DNA of 64,000 nt, taken from the NCBI RefSeq assembly GCF_900324465.2, contig NC_046615.1:1798001-1862000 (forward strand). The letters run 5' to 3'. Positions 38,761-49,603 of this stretch are shown here, one piece after another; the first letter of the stretch is position 1; each line of letters opens with the position of its first letter. The notes beneath the pieces are model-generated. The model saw only the letters and a list, made by a program, of their open reading frames with translations. It had not been told where the DNA came from and searched no databases. Source of the stretch: Anabas testudineus. Lineage: Eukaryota; Chordata; Actinopteri; Anabantiformes; Anabantidae. The position numbers and the translations under genes were made by a program.

Positions 38761-40371
38761 AGACTGGTAAATGACTGTATAACTCTACAAAGGTAAAAAA
38801 AAAAAACACACATACAGAAACATGGGAACCACCCATTCAGATTGTGACAACAAAACTGGGTATCAAATCAGAGATGTGGCAAAGTTGATAACATTTTAAA
38901 AGAATGTAGGATGAATATAAGGATGAAATCACTGTATCACAGAATTAGAGAAATTGCTACATACAATTAGTAGCTATAAAAGAAACTTGACTTAGACGAA
39001 TTTGTTTGTACCCTACTACAAAACAAAACCATGTGAAGGTCACCTGTGGATTGCTGTTCCACCTGGCATCCACCTGTGTTGTCAAATTCAAGTTATTTCA
39101 GAGAAAATGATGGGTTCTTATTTTGTTGTGGACGAGTACCAACACAGTCATCCACCTCTGTATATGAATATTCAATGTATAGACTATGTAAAGAAAGAAT
39201 GAAGAATTTGTTTATTGTTTTATTGTCTAAAGTATACAGTAGTTCTGCTATGTATTGTTTGCTTTAACTATATGAGAGGTGCTAAAAAGTTTATAGACTG
39301 ACAAAGTGATTGAGGATGACCATCCAATATCCTTGCAATGTACAGCTGTTATAAAGACTGTTTTATGTAGCTTGGGGGGAATAACAGTAGTGAAGCGCAT
39401 ACAATATAATGAGTCCCAAAATATCTTCACATCTCTGGGGATAAAAAAAAAAATATTTCCATACACAAATGTGAAGACAAGTACAAATATTCTTTATGGA
39501 CCCATCATGCCACTGTGTGAACTGCTGGAAGATTATTTAACAGATTTGCATGTGTAACTTGCCTCAGTCATTTGCATGTTAGCAGAAGTCAGGGTGGGGG
39601 TGAATACAAAGTTTTATCACTGAGCAGGTGTCTAGATTAGTAAAATTACAGATGTCAAAGTGGAAATCGTGTTATTTTTTATTTACAACAATTTACAGGC
39701 TGCCTGGGAAAGAGACAGAGAGCATCAGCTTTCGACTGCAGTACACCTTAAAATGATTATAAGAGACAATACAAATGTGGGAACTTATACTAAATGGCCA
39801 CACTATGCATGTCTATTCACTTTTGTTCCAATGACTTCAGGCATGATACGTAGAGATTGAATTTATTTTGTAGCTCCCAGGGCACTGACAAGATCTAAAT
39901 GTGCCACTTGACTTCAAGTTTTACATCTGTTGTAAGTGCTCATCAAACAAAGTTCTGCTTAAAGCAAGTGACAGAATTTCACCTCTGCACTAGGTTAAGA
40001 AGTCAGTTAAATCCTGCACGCAGTAAATTGCCTTAGTCTTTTAACATAATGCTAATTTGTGACTATATTTATATTTATTTTGATGCAACTACTTGGTCTC
40101 AATTGATAACAATGTAGTGCATAGTTTGACATGAGCTTGGACAATACAAGTCCAATAAAATGACAGTTGGATTTGTTGTAGTGACAGATCTACAGATTTT
40201 TACATGGGATGGTATGAGTTTTGGAAGGGTAACCAGGGTTGTGACTTCCTGTGAGTGAATGAATGTTTGTTGGAGCTCAGTTCCAAAGCAGCTTTGCTTT
40301 ATTTTAAGCTTTTTTCATGCATTTATCCAGGTGGATCCAATCGAGATTTCAGACAGTACAATCCAACATTA

Positions 40372-40397
40372 ATCACACACACACACACACACACACA
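40372..40397. repeat. (CA)n microsatellite
   Basis: A short CA tract in the intergenic stretch. Confidence 0.85.
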
Positions 40398-40677
40398 ATA
40401 TTAAAACTAGTAACCCTTGAGAATGTTTGCAATTTTAATTAAATCTAGAACAAATGTATTTATAATTCTTGAGTTCTCAGTTCTGTCTGCATCAGTGATT
40501 TAAACAGCTTATACACTTATTTATCATTTTATTGTCCAATTACAGCTACAATTAGGTGGAGGGGGGGGGTTGACACCTGTCCCCATTTACTACCCTGTAA
40601 ATCCAACTCAAACTTTTTGTATATTTTGCTCCAGAAAGATCAAAAACAATGATGAGCCAATCAGTTAGCTGATTAGC

Positions 40678-40679
40678 AG

Positions 40680-40712
<33 letters not shown>
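40678..40712. repeat. (AAC)n microsatellite
   Basis: A trinucleotide AAC tract of about eleven units. Confidence 0.9.
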
Positions 40713-41394
40713 ATACTAATAATAGCTTTGCCTTTTTTTCCCCCTTTGAATTGAAAATAAAACTCCTGGAATACCTACTAAGCATTTCAGATGGTTAAAA
40801 CTCCAATAATGTTGTCATTAGTGACATGTTCACACATAAATACAATGGCTAAGAAAATTAGCTGAGACTGACGGGCTCATGTTAAATTATATGTCTGAGA
40901 CACTGGAACGTTTTGTCCAACACTGTAGAAATTCATCAGTAATCAGTCACCTAGTTTTCTTGAAATGAGTTTACAGGAATATCACATTACAGATTTATTT
41001 TAGTTTAACTTACGGTTACACTAAAAACTATTTAGTCAATTCAGTTTCCAACAGACTTCAACCACAGTCTGAGTCGAGTTGGTTTAACTGCCTCATCTCA
41101 GGTGGATTTTGTGTAGTATTTCTTGTCATTTTTTTCTGTTAAAGCCACTGGTTGGTGGAATTAATTAATTACACCCATGACAGTTTATTCCGGTGGTGAA
41201 AACTGGCTTAAAGCCTGTGCCTGCATGGTTTTCAGTTGTCAGGCTTCAGCAACCGACTTTACTGTAAAGTGGCTTTAAGAGAAGCATCAGTTTGTGTGGT
41301 AAAAGGAAGGCAGGAAAAGACAGAACTGATTTTACAATGTACCAGGTGAAGTGGGAGCCTCAACACTGTACACCTGTTTTGTTCTATCTTCCTC

Positions 41395-42851
41395 TTACTG
41401 CTCCTGGTCTTCCTCTGGCTCCCTGAGGCCCTGACTGTGCAGCGTCTTCCCTGTCATCTCCATAATGGCCTGGACCTCTGGATCTATGTCCAGGACACTC
41501 TTCTTGCCCTTCCCCTCCTCATCCTGTGACACAAAACAAAGTAGCATGCAGAAATGCCAAGTCTTCATGTTCTCAGTTTAACATCTGTATAATGTGAAAG
41601 AAACTTATTGAGGTTCTCTATTTGTTCAAAAAATGGTTCAGTTTCACTGAGGTTGAGAGAGAGGGTAAAAAACCTGAACAAGTGCTCTCACCTCATCTAG
41701 TTCTGGGGGTTTCCCAACTGCCCACACTTCCACTGAATCCAGGGTGAAGTCCTCCTCTCCAGAGAGTTGGGGGCTGCCGTAGGTGGTGCACTTTGGCCGT
41801 GCACGGCTATGACCACGACCAAAATCACTGTCCAGCCACAGGCCAAAGTAGCCATGCTGACCTCCCATACCCTAACGAAGACAGGAAGACACAACACCAA
41901 CACCAACACACCCAGAATGAATGAAGACAGGCATGTAAAGGAAATATCCTGTAATTCTCTGCCACTGTGACAAAGACAACCAAGTTTTCTAAGAAAACAA
42001 TGAACACAAAGAATAAAGAATAACACTGTATTACGTTTCATAACATGTAAGGTCAGAGGAACTGTTTTCCAGGAAAGTTGGAATTTTAAAAAAATGCAAT
42101 TAAAACTAAAATCTGGGTTTGATGCCTGCAACACATTGAAGTTTGCACACTGTCATGTTTACCACTGTGTCACATTACTTTTTCTTCTAACTACATTTTT
42201 CAATACACCAATCGCTGCAGCCTTCAAATGGGACCCTGATAGATGTTGGCTTTTGCACCTTTCACTGCAGGTGGTCTCGTTCACCTCTGTCTAAAGCTGA
42301 AACGTGGATGTGTTTTCACCGTCCATCTCACATGAGGTTTGGCCAGGAGAACACAACAGCATTTCTGCACATATTTGATGTTTAGCTTTCTCCTTGCATT
42401 ATAAAGTTTCAGATTGCCTTATGACATTTCCCTAGAGTCCCTGAATCTTTTCACCATTTTATGAACTGTAGATTGTGAAATTCTTTGCAAGCCTGCACTG
42501 ACAAATACTTAAATTTACAATTCTCTCATGAAGTTTTGAATTACAAACCATCTTTGTCTGACATCATCTAGAATGCTATTACTTGAATCTTTTCAAAACT
42601 TTACTTCTTATTTTTATCTCTTACAACTTCTGTTCAGTGTGCTTTCTGGTTGTAATAAAGGTTGCCGCATCTGATACTAACAGGCCATGGCAAACAGAAA
42701 TACAGTTTTCCTCTGCTGAGCTTATGTCTCACCAGTCCATTCGGCATGGTCTGCTGGTTCTGGTTTAAATACATAAAGTGGTCGTTGTATCCTGTTGCTG
42801 TATAAACTCTCAGTCTGGGGAACACAGTGAACAGGAAGCATCTGGAGTCAC
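41395..42851 (-). CDS. meak7: MEAK7 (TLDC1), C-terminal three exons only
   Basis: MEAK7 is a lysosome-associated protein with a TLD domain that signals through mTOR in an alternative complex. Exons: 42851-42733, 41871-41692 and 41523-41395 with stop TAA, joined in phase 1-0-0. The sequence has GDSRCFLF, TATGYNDHFMYLN, QQTMPNGLGMGGQHGYFGLW, DSDFGRGHS and EDFTLDSVEVWAVG, the second half of a TLD domain. An acidic tail ending EPEEDQEQ follows. The first visible exon starts in phase 1, so earlier exons must exist. I find none between 42.9 and 44.4 kb, and the N-terminal two thirds of the usual protein (about 450 residues) is absent. The assembly gap at 43752 lies just upstream and is the likely reason. 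Confidence 0.92.
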
Positions 42852-44479
42852 CTGCATACACACAAATATACAAATTATGAAGATCTGAAAGAAAAGTCAA
42901 GTGACAGCCCACGGTATTCAAACAAGTAGTGTTACTTCCTCAATGTCTTCTTTTATCAGTGCTAGTCTTGATCTGGGGTCCGGTAAATGATATTATAGAT
43001 GTTATTATAGAATTAAATGGCATTGCCCATGTTACCTATCATGGAAAATGCATTTTACACCAGAATGGCAGAGTTCCATGAATCTTTATGGGAGATGTTC
43101 CTGTTGTTCTGTGATGTTCTGATCTTCATTCAGCAATCAATAGTATCATCTGTTAAATTTTGAATTAACTGGAAATCTCTAATTAATTAACTCCTCTGGT
43201 ACAGCTTTGGCCTCTCACAATTTTGTTTGTATGAAGATCAGTTTTAGTGATGTTCCACACTTGGAGAACCGCATCAGTGTTGGAAATCTGTCATCTTAAT
43301 AGAACATAGTACATAGTAAAGAGTAAGTATAATTATTTGCATTTGCATGATCCATAAACTACATTTAACATTTAACCTTTAACTTTGTATGACTTTAAAG
43401 TATATAGCTTGGAGTATCAGTTAAATATATGAATTAAAAATATGAAGGTGTGTTTAAAAGTTTAAGCTTTATCCTTTGATAATGTAATGTGAGTTTTTTC
43501 AGGTGATGTTATCTGGAAAAGCAGATTAACCAGGACTATATCCACCATAATATGAGCAACCACAGGTGAAAATCTGAACTGAGATTTGTCTCACTTAAAG
43601 TGTTACATTTACTGTAGTGGCTAGAGTAGTATTTCAAATGCTATAAAGTGTGGCTGATGGATAAGTGGCATAGTTTCATTGTTTGGTTGAAGCTGCAGAC
43701 AAATGCTGACAAGTAACAAGAAAAGACTGAAATGCCAATTGACTTGTTGATNNNNNNNNNNNNNNNNNNNNNNNNNGAAACCAGCTCAGCTGGTGCAAAG
43801 CACAGTGATATAGAGTTATTTCAACATAGGAATGTGAGCTCTGAAATGTCAGAAAAAAAAAGAACAAAAAAAAAACGCAGCACACCCCTGAGGCTGCAAA
43901 CTTAAAAGACAACAAGAGCCAGCATCAGGAACAACCACACCCAACATCTGACCAGATGAGAGGAGTAGAATCTAGAATCTCTCATCAGACTTTACAGTTA
44001 TATACAGGTACTTTGGTTTAAGTCTGTTAGTATTTTAGGCACAACTGGTCGTGAAGGGTGAAAATGAAACTTGCATGTATGCCAACTATTGGAGAACAAG
44101 GCGTATACAACATCTTCCCATTGTACAGTCATTCAGGAAATTACAGATAAGCACCACTATGCACAAGACAGAACTAAAATGTTTCACCTCATAAAAACCA
44201 GGCAGAGAATATAGTAGAACAGATTATGCAATGAATACGGCGTTACATTGAGTGCTACAGCATAGTTACAGGGCTCAAAGCCAATGGGTGACAGAGCACA
44301 GAGTCTTAAAGGATTAGTGTCCTGCCAAGTCAATCTGTGTGGCATATAGGCTGTTTAACCCATCCACAAACACACAACACATTCTAGACCAGTCATCAGC
44401 AGGGAGAGGTGTTTCAGCCACACATTACACAACACACAACACATAGGGTAGCACTTGTTAAAGAAAACCTGCTCTTTAC
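42852..44479. other. Gene-poor stretch where meak7 and cotl1 exons are missing
   Basis: It should hold the 5' exons of meak7 and exons 3-4 of cotl1, but neither strand shows them. The sequence is AT-rich and without recognisable coding blocks, and it contains the N run. Confidence 0.6.
43752..43776. other. Assembly gap (25 N)
   Basis: A run of 25 N. Such short runs often stand for gaps of unknown size. The missing exons on both sides suggest that more sequence than 25 bases is absent. Confidence 0.9.
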
Positions 44480-45524
44480 CTGTGCACAAATTCTTGAAGT
44501 CCTCATAGTCAGCACCTTGTCCCGCAGGCACGATCCTGGAGCCCTCATAATGAAACGCAGCCCTGGAAGGTGCAGAGTTCGTCATGCATTATTACAACAC
44601 ACTTTATCCACTGTCACGGTGATCTGTTGATTCACAACAATAACCTAATGTGCACATCAGAGCCATTTTGCATATTGAAGCAAGGCGTAAAATGCCCACG
44701 TCGCCCACGCAGTGTGGCAGCTGTGTGTCAGCCATGTGTCAGTGTCCCCAGTCTGACGTTGTCCTCTCTGGATTCAGGACAAAGGAAATTACTTCTGCCC
44801 CGCTGGACCAGATAACTGTGCAGTGTGTGACCGCCAAACGGCCACAGTACAGATCAGAGGCTCGGGGCACTGAAGCCTCCATGTAATTTAGCCACGAACA
44901 TTATAACCACGACTAGAAGCTTTGTGTCTCTACTGTGAGACAACTGCAGGTTTCACTTGCGGTAAAAGCCCATTGTGCCGTTTGAGCGCGTAAACAGGTG
45001 AACCCACTTTTAAATATGTAGGAATTTAACGTTTATTTGGATATCTACATCGTGCATATGGTATATAATACAGTTCGTTACATCGTCGGTGTCTCCGGGC
45101 ATCTGTAATAAAATCGGCTTGTATCCAGTTAGCAAAACGGCGTTCATTTAGATAAAATGTCAACTTTTATAAAAGGTCCGCATCTTTTTTTGCGCCTGTC
45201 TCCACCGACAAGACGGCGCAGGGGGCGGTAACGGGCTTAGTAAATACAAATGGTAATTGAAATTATATCGAAAAACAGAGTGTTTTTTATATTATTTGTC
45301 CGCCGAAGTAAATAACATAAACTGAGTATCCGGAAGAGGTCCTGGGTTAAAACTATGACACTTGAAATTTTGTTAATTAACGTGATATTATACATTAGAA
45401 TCATACTTCAATGGAGTATGGATAGTTTACCATGTCCGCATACTCACCAAATGATATCCGTGGCATCGTCTCTGACTTGGTTGTAAGCCTCTCTGCAAGC
45501 CTCTTTATCGATCTTGGTTGCCAT
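44480..45524 (-). CDS. cotl1: Coactosin-like protein, first two exons only
   Basis: COTL1 is a small ADF-homology protein of about 142 residues that binds F-actin and 5-lipoxygenase. Exon 1 is 45524-45448, starting MATKIDKEACREAYNQVRDD. Exon 2 is 44562-44480, reading WAAFHYEGSRIVPAGQGADY and then EDFKNLCT. Phases are 2 then 1, the same break points as I recall for the human gene. The start ATG follows CTCGAAAA and lies in a CpG-rich promoter. Exons 3 and 4 (the FAFVRF and KFALITWIG part of the ADF-H fold) are not found downstream before meak7 begins. About 54 residues are present. The gene reads away from klhl36, as I recall for human 16q24. Confidence 0.92.
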
Positions 45525-45740
45525 TTTTCGAGTAGACGGGAGTAAACGAGTCGTAATCTATGTTGTATCAATCCAAACGTGAGGCAGCTAGCTAGACGGT
45601 AATAAAGCGGCTAAGTTGAACAGTTGATGCTACACATCAGATAACGGAGACCGGTAGCGTTACTCCAAAATCACGACCACCGCACTAGACTTAACGGAAA
45701 AAGACGTCTCTTTTTCTAGCAGCTCGGTTCATTTCCTGTA
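45440..45740. promoter_or_regulatory. CpG-rich cotl1 promoter region
   Basis: CG-dense sequence around and upstream of the cotl1 start, flanked by AT-rich DNA. No TATA box is apparent. The extent is approximate. Confidence 0.5.
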
Positions 45741-48590
45741 TATTACCACTTCAGGGGCGTTGGTGATGTTAGTCAATCAGGTTGCCAGCAGCCACAATGA
45801 GAAACGCTCCAGACGGTGGATTCACCTCCTCCCTGCGAGTGGTCAGTCGTCAAGGCAGCGACAACATACAAGTAGAACTTCCGCTAAGGACTTTTAAAAT
45901 AAAGTTTAAAGTGGTGAAATATTGCACTTTGAAACATACGGGAGACCAGTGCATTGTTTTTTATAAAATAGCATCTGTATGACAATTGCTTTCATTTCAT
46001 ACCAGTGTCTATTAAAGTCCTACACATCTGATTGTATCATTTTCATTATTTTGATGTCTGTGTCATTTTCTTTAAATGTATGTTCTAAATAACATGTTTT
46101 ATTCAAAATGTAGGAGAAATGTTGTTAGTAGTTTTTCCAGAGCTGTAGTTGTGATATTAGCATAAAGTATTGTACATAAAGTTAGCATTTAGCAACATAT
46201 TGTGACTCCTACTGTGTAGAAAGTCCATGATCATCATCTCATGCCCAACTAGTGAGGACACAACTGTTACACAAGATGTCACATGCCATGCTCTTTCATT
46301 ATTTATATAATGATTTTTGCTTTTATGTGCTCTGCATATTACATATATTATAATCATATATAATTATTTGTTTGAGTTTGTTAGGGAACCCGATGTGAAG
46401 ATTGATATATGCACATTTGAAACAAAATGCAGGTGGTTCTCATGGATGGCAAACTAGAAAAAAAGTGGGAATAGAGGCAATATCAGTACTAGATACATTC
46501 AACGACTCAACACCTAACGAGTACTTGTAGCATCCTGTGAGAAGCAGAAAATACAGAAAGACAGAAGAACCCAGAAAATACAATTTCATTCGCAATTTTA
46601 TTCTGAAGGCAAAATAATTACTTCCGGCTTTTGTTTTACTAGGTTTTGCAGCTTGACAGACTGACAAGTTAAGTGCAAAGGTATTAAGATGTATCAATTT
46701 AGTTTCAATGGCTCCCTTTTAGTTCAATACAACTGGTAACATTTGCTGCTTCAGGCCCGTCACACAGCACCTACAAGCAACTACATCCAAAATTACAACA
46801 ACTACACTTTAAGTGACCAGGGGCAAGGTTTGCATGTAGGCTTCACAAAATGCAAAGAGACATCCATACATCCACGGGTGTCAAAGGTCTGTTCTGTCCT
46901 CCTGGAAGTCCACTAACTCCTTAAATCCCAGGTCTGAGCTTGGTCACTCCCCACTGTCTGCTGCTGCATCATCCTGCCACCTGCTGGTCCATCAACTTCC
47001 CATCTTACCTTCCTGCTCTTAACCAAATATTGTCCTTGAGTTTGGTGTTCATGAGAAAAGAATTGTGTTGTATTTTATTTATACTTTACATCTGTGTCTG
47101 GCAGGTATCAAGTAGCAAAATAAGCTGATCCTGATCAGCCAACAGACAAGTTCATAAAACATGGAAAACCTTCTTCACAGAGAACATGTAGGCCCGATCT
47201 GTGTTTCAATATGTAGTTTCAGACGTGGTTCTCCACTATATAATTCATATGCCTTTAGTTAATGATGAAGATCACATTCAGATCCTGCCAGCTCAGTATC
47301 TCTGACAGATGAGACCTCTATAGCAGCCCAGTTGTTCGTCATCACGCCTGCAGTGACTTTGGACCTGATATAAAGAGCTCTTTTTATTAAAAACTTGAGT
47401 AAACTCAAATAACTAATTTGAGAAAGCTTTAATACAGAATTCGGTATATATGCAGTAACCTTATTGCAAAAAAAGAAAAAGCTCTGTGAAATAGTGTTTC
47501 TCCTTTTGACTGTGTGTTTCCAGTAATGATTGTCCATTTGGGACCCATCACTGAGCCATACAGTGTATGCTTGTCAATGTAACTCCTTAATAAGCAGAAC
47601 AAAGCCTCACAAAGGCCTAGATATTGATGTATTATTCTCTTATCTGTAAACGAAATACAAACCACAAGTTCATTACATGTAAACATTATTGATGATGCAG
47701 TTGGTGAAGGAGCTCATTTTTTACTATTTTAGTCATAATTTATTAGTTGATTATATTTTAATCAGTTGTCTTTAAACCGTCTGTGACATTGCCGGTCTTG
47801 AATGTCTTCGCAAAGAACCGTCTGTGATTGGTCAATTGAGCTTTACATTATTTCCTGCCAGTACCGGTCACAACATCCGGTGAAAACATTTCAGTTTCAT
47901 AATAAAATAACACTACAATGGTGTATTTTCCCATGTTTCAACAGTTGAATATTAGACCACTTTTATCCACCTCTAGCAGTAGCGTGTTTTCTTTATATTT
48001 ATATGAAACAAACCTTTAACATTGCATGGATAGAGCATTTTCTAACAACGGATCCATTATATCGGATCAAACTCTCTCAGATACTCTTACAAAGGTGGAA
48101 ATAATTGCTATACAACAGTATCCCACAGTTAAGTTTTGTAGTTTGGTATATTTTACTGTATTATTTTATGTGTTACTCATTTTCCTTTTCTATTTTTTTA
48201 GTTTGCTTGGTTAGTATTAATGAGACAGAGACGTTTATTTTGAAAATATAAAACGGAAGTTTATTTGTATATCCATGCTAGCCGTTGTTATGCTAGCTAC
48301 ATAAAACCACTCTGTCTGTGTTCTAACTAACAGGGTTTTGCACATATTGACTATGTCTTTGTAAGAAGAGACTGGGTTAAAAGAGTACTTAAATTCTCTT
48401 CCTGACAGTTGCCAAGAAGCAGTTCCGTTTGTGTCGTCGTTAGTTTGCTTCCTTAAATGCTGCTGCTTGTTGGGCTCACAGAGTAAACAGAGCTGCTGTT
48501 GGAACCAGGTGTCTGCTGCACGTCCGACTGTGAGTACAGTCACTTAGTAATAATGAAACCTTTGTAGGCTTTAAACCAGTAAACTTAGCA

Positions 48591-48593
<3 letters not shown>

Positions 48594-48672
<79 letters not shown>
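48594..48672. repeat. (GT)n microsatellite
   Basis: An uninterrupted GT tract of nearly 80 bases upstream of klhl36. Confidence 0.95.
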
Positions 48673-48676
<4 letters not shown>

Positions 48677-48983
48677 AAGACCAAGTGTATTCACAATCAC
48701 AGAAAGATCTACATGTCAGGTACATTGACGTCTTCGAGATACATTTGGTTTTGCTCTACGATGCATTATTTTAATAATTAGTGAAATATACACGTATATT
48801 TAGGTGAGTTATGTGTAATTCACCTCATTATTGTGAGGAATCATGTTTCCTGCTTCATCAAAGGGTAAAAACACAACAAAAGTGGTTACATGTTAGGTTA
48901 GTGTGACTTGGTTTAAAGGGGTCATGTTGTGCTTTTCCTGTTCCTGAGGTTACAAATATACTTTTGTAAAGTGTGTGTATGTG

Positions 48984-49035
<52 letters not shown>
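48984..49035. repeat. (GATA)n microsatellite
   Basis: About 12-13 units of a GATA/TAGA tetranucleotide. Confidence 0.95.
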
Positions 49036-49283
49036 GTATATTTTCATATAAAGCTTGAGACACAGAAGCTCAAACTGGCCTTTTTAGTCTGATGTCCAGA
49101 GGAGCTGATGCATAACGAGTACAGCAGTATGACATGTATTTACACTTCAAAATCATGTAGGTTGGATCAGTTAAGATTGGAATAAGACACGAAGCATAAT
49201 GTGGCCAGTTTAAGGTTAAAGATCAGGGCTAGGAAATTAGTAATTATGCTTAGCACTATGGTGAGTAAATGTAAATCCATGTT

Positions 49284-49525
49284 ATACTGTCCTCCAAAAG
49301 TATTGGAACAGTGAGGTCAGTTCCTTTATTTTCCTCTGTAGACTGAAAAAAAATTGGGTTTGACATCAAAAGATGAATATAAGACAAAATATCAACACAG
49401 CTGTTATTTCCAGGTGTTTACATGTGGATCCTATGCACAAATTGAAGATGGCACCTTTTGTTTGAACCCACCCACTATTCATGTGAGCAAAAAGTACAAA
49501 ATACCAATACTTTTGGAGGGGAGTG
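49284..49525. mobile_element. Small MITE with inverted ends
   Basis: The left end 'ctgtcctccaaaagtattgg' and the right end 'ccaatacttttggagggga' are inverted repeats of about 20 bases, next to TA. At about 240 bases with no coding capacity it fits a Tc1/mariner-derived MITE, related to 7156-7897. Confidence 0.75.
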
Positions 49526-49579
49526 AATGTCTTCTGTGGTGATGGAAACATTGCATATGTGTGTATGTGTGTCCTTCAG

Positions 49580-49594
49580 ATGATGCCTGCCTGA
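49580..49594 (+). promoter_or_regulatory. Possible upstream ORF before klhl36
   Basis: ATG ATG CCT GCC TGA lies nine bases before the klhl36 start, just after an AG that could be an acceptor. If it is transcribed, a ribosome meets this four-codon frame first. Confidence 0.4.
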
Positions 49595-49603
49595 GGGGAC
49601 ATA

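Larger units (their letters stand above)
38761..41394. other. Intergenic sequence with simple repeats
   Basis: No gene recognised. It contains a CA tract (40372-40397), an AAC tract (40678-40712) and a G run at 40558-40569. The last part probably includes the meak7 3' untranslated region: a minus-strand AATAAA lies near 41186. Confidence 0.4.
45741..49283. other. Intergenic region between divergent cotl1 and klhl36
   Basis: No coding exon recognised. A possible klhl36 leader exon ends near 48530 (CGACT followed by GTGAGTAC), but this is weak. Long GT and GATA tracts occupy 48594-48672 and 48984-49035. Confidence 0.4.

Noticed and set aside
42183-42560. Possible transposon remnant in the first visible meak7 intron
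   Set aside because: The wording resembles transposon-derived fish sequence, but I could not find ends or a clear transposase motif.
42733-44480. A genuine cotl1-meak7 fusion gene
   Set aside because: An assembly gap lies between them and both families lack required exons. The compatible phase alone (one chance in three) is weak evidence.
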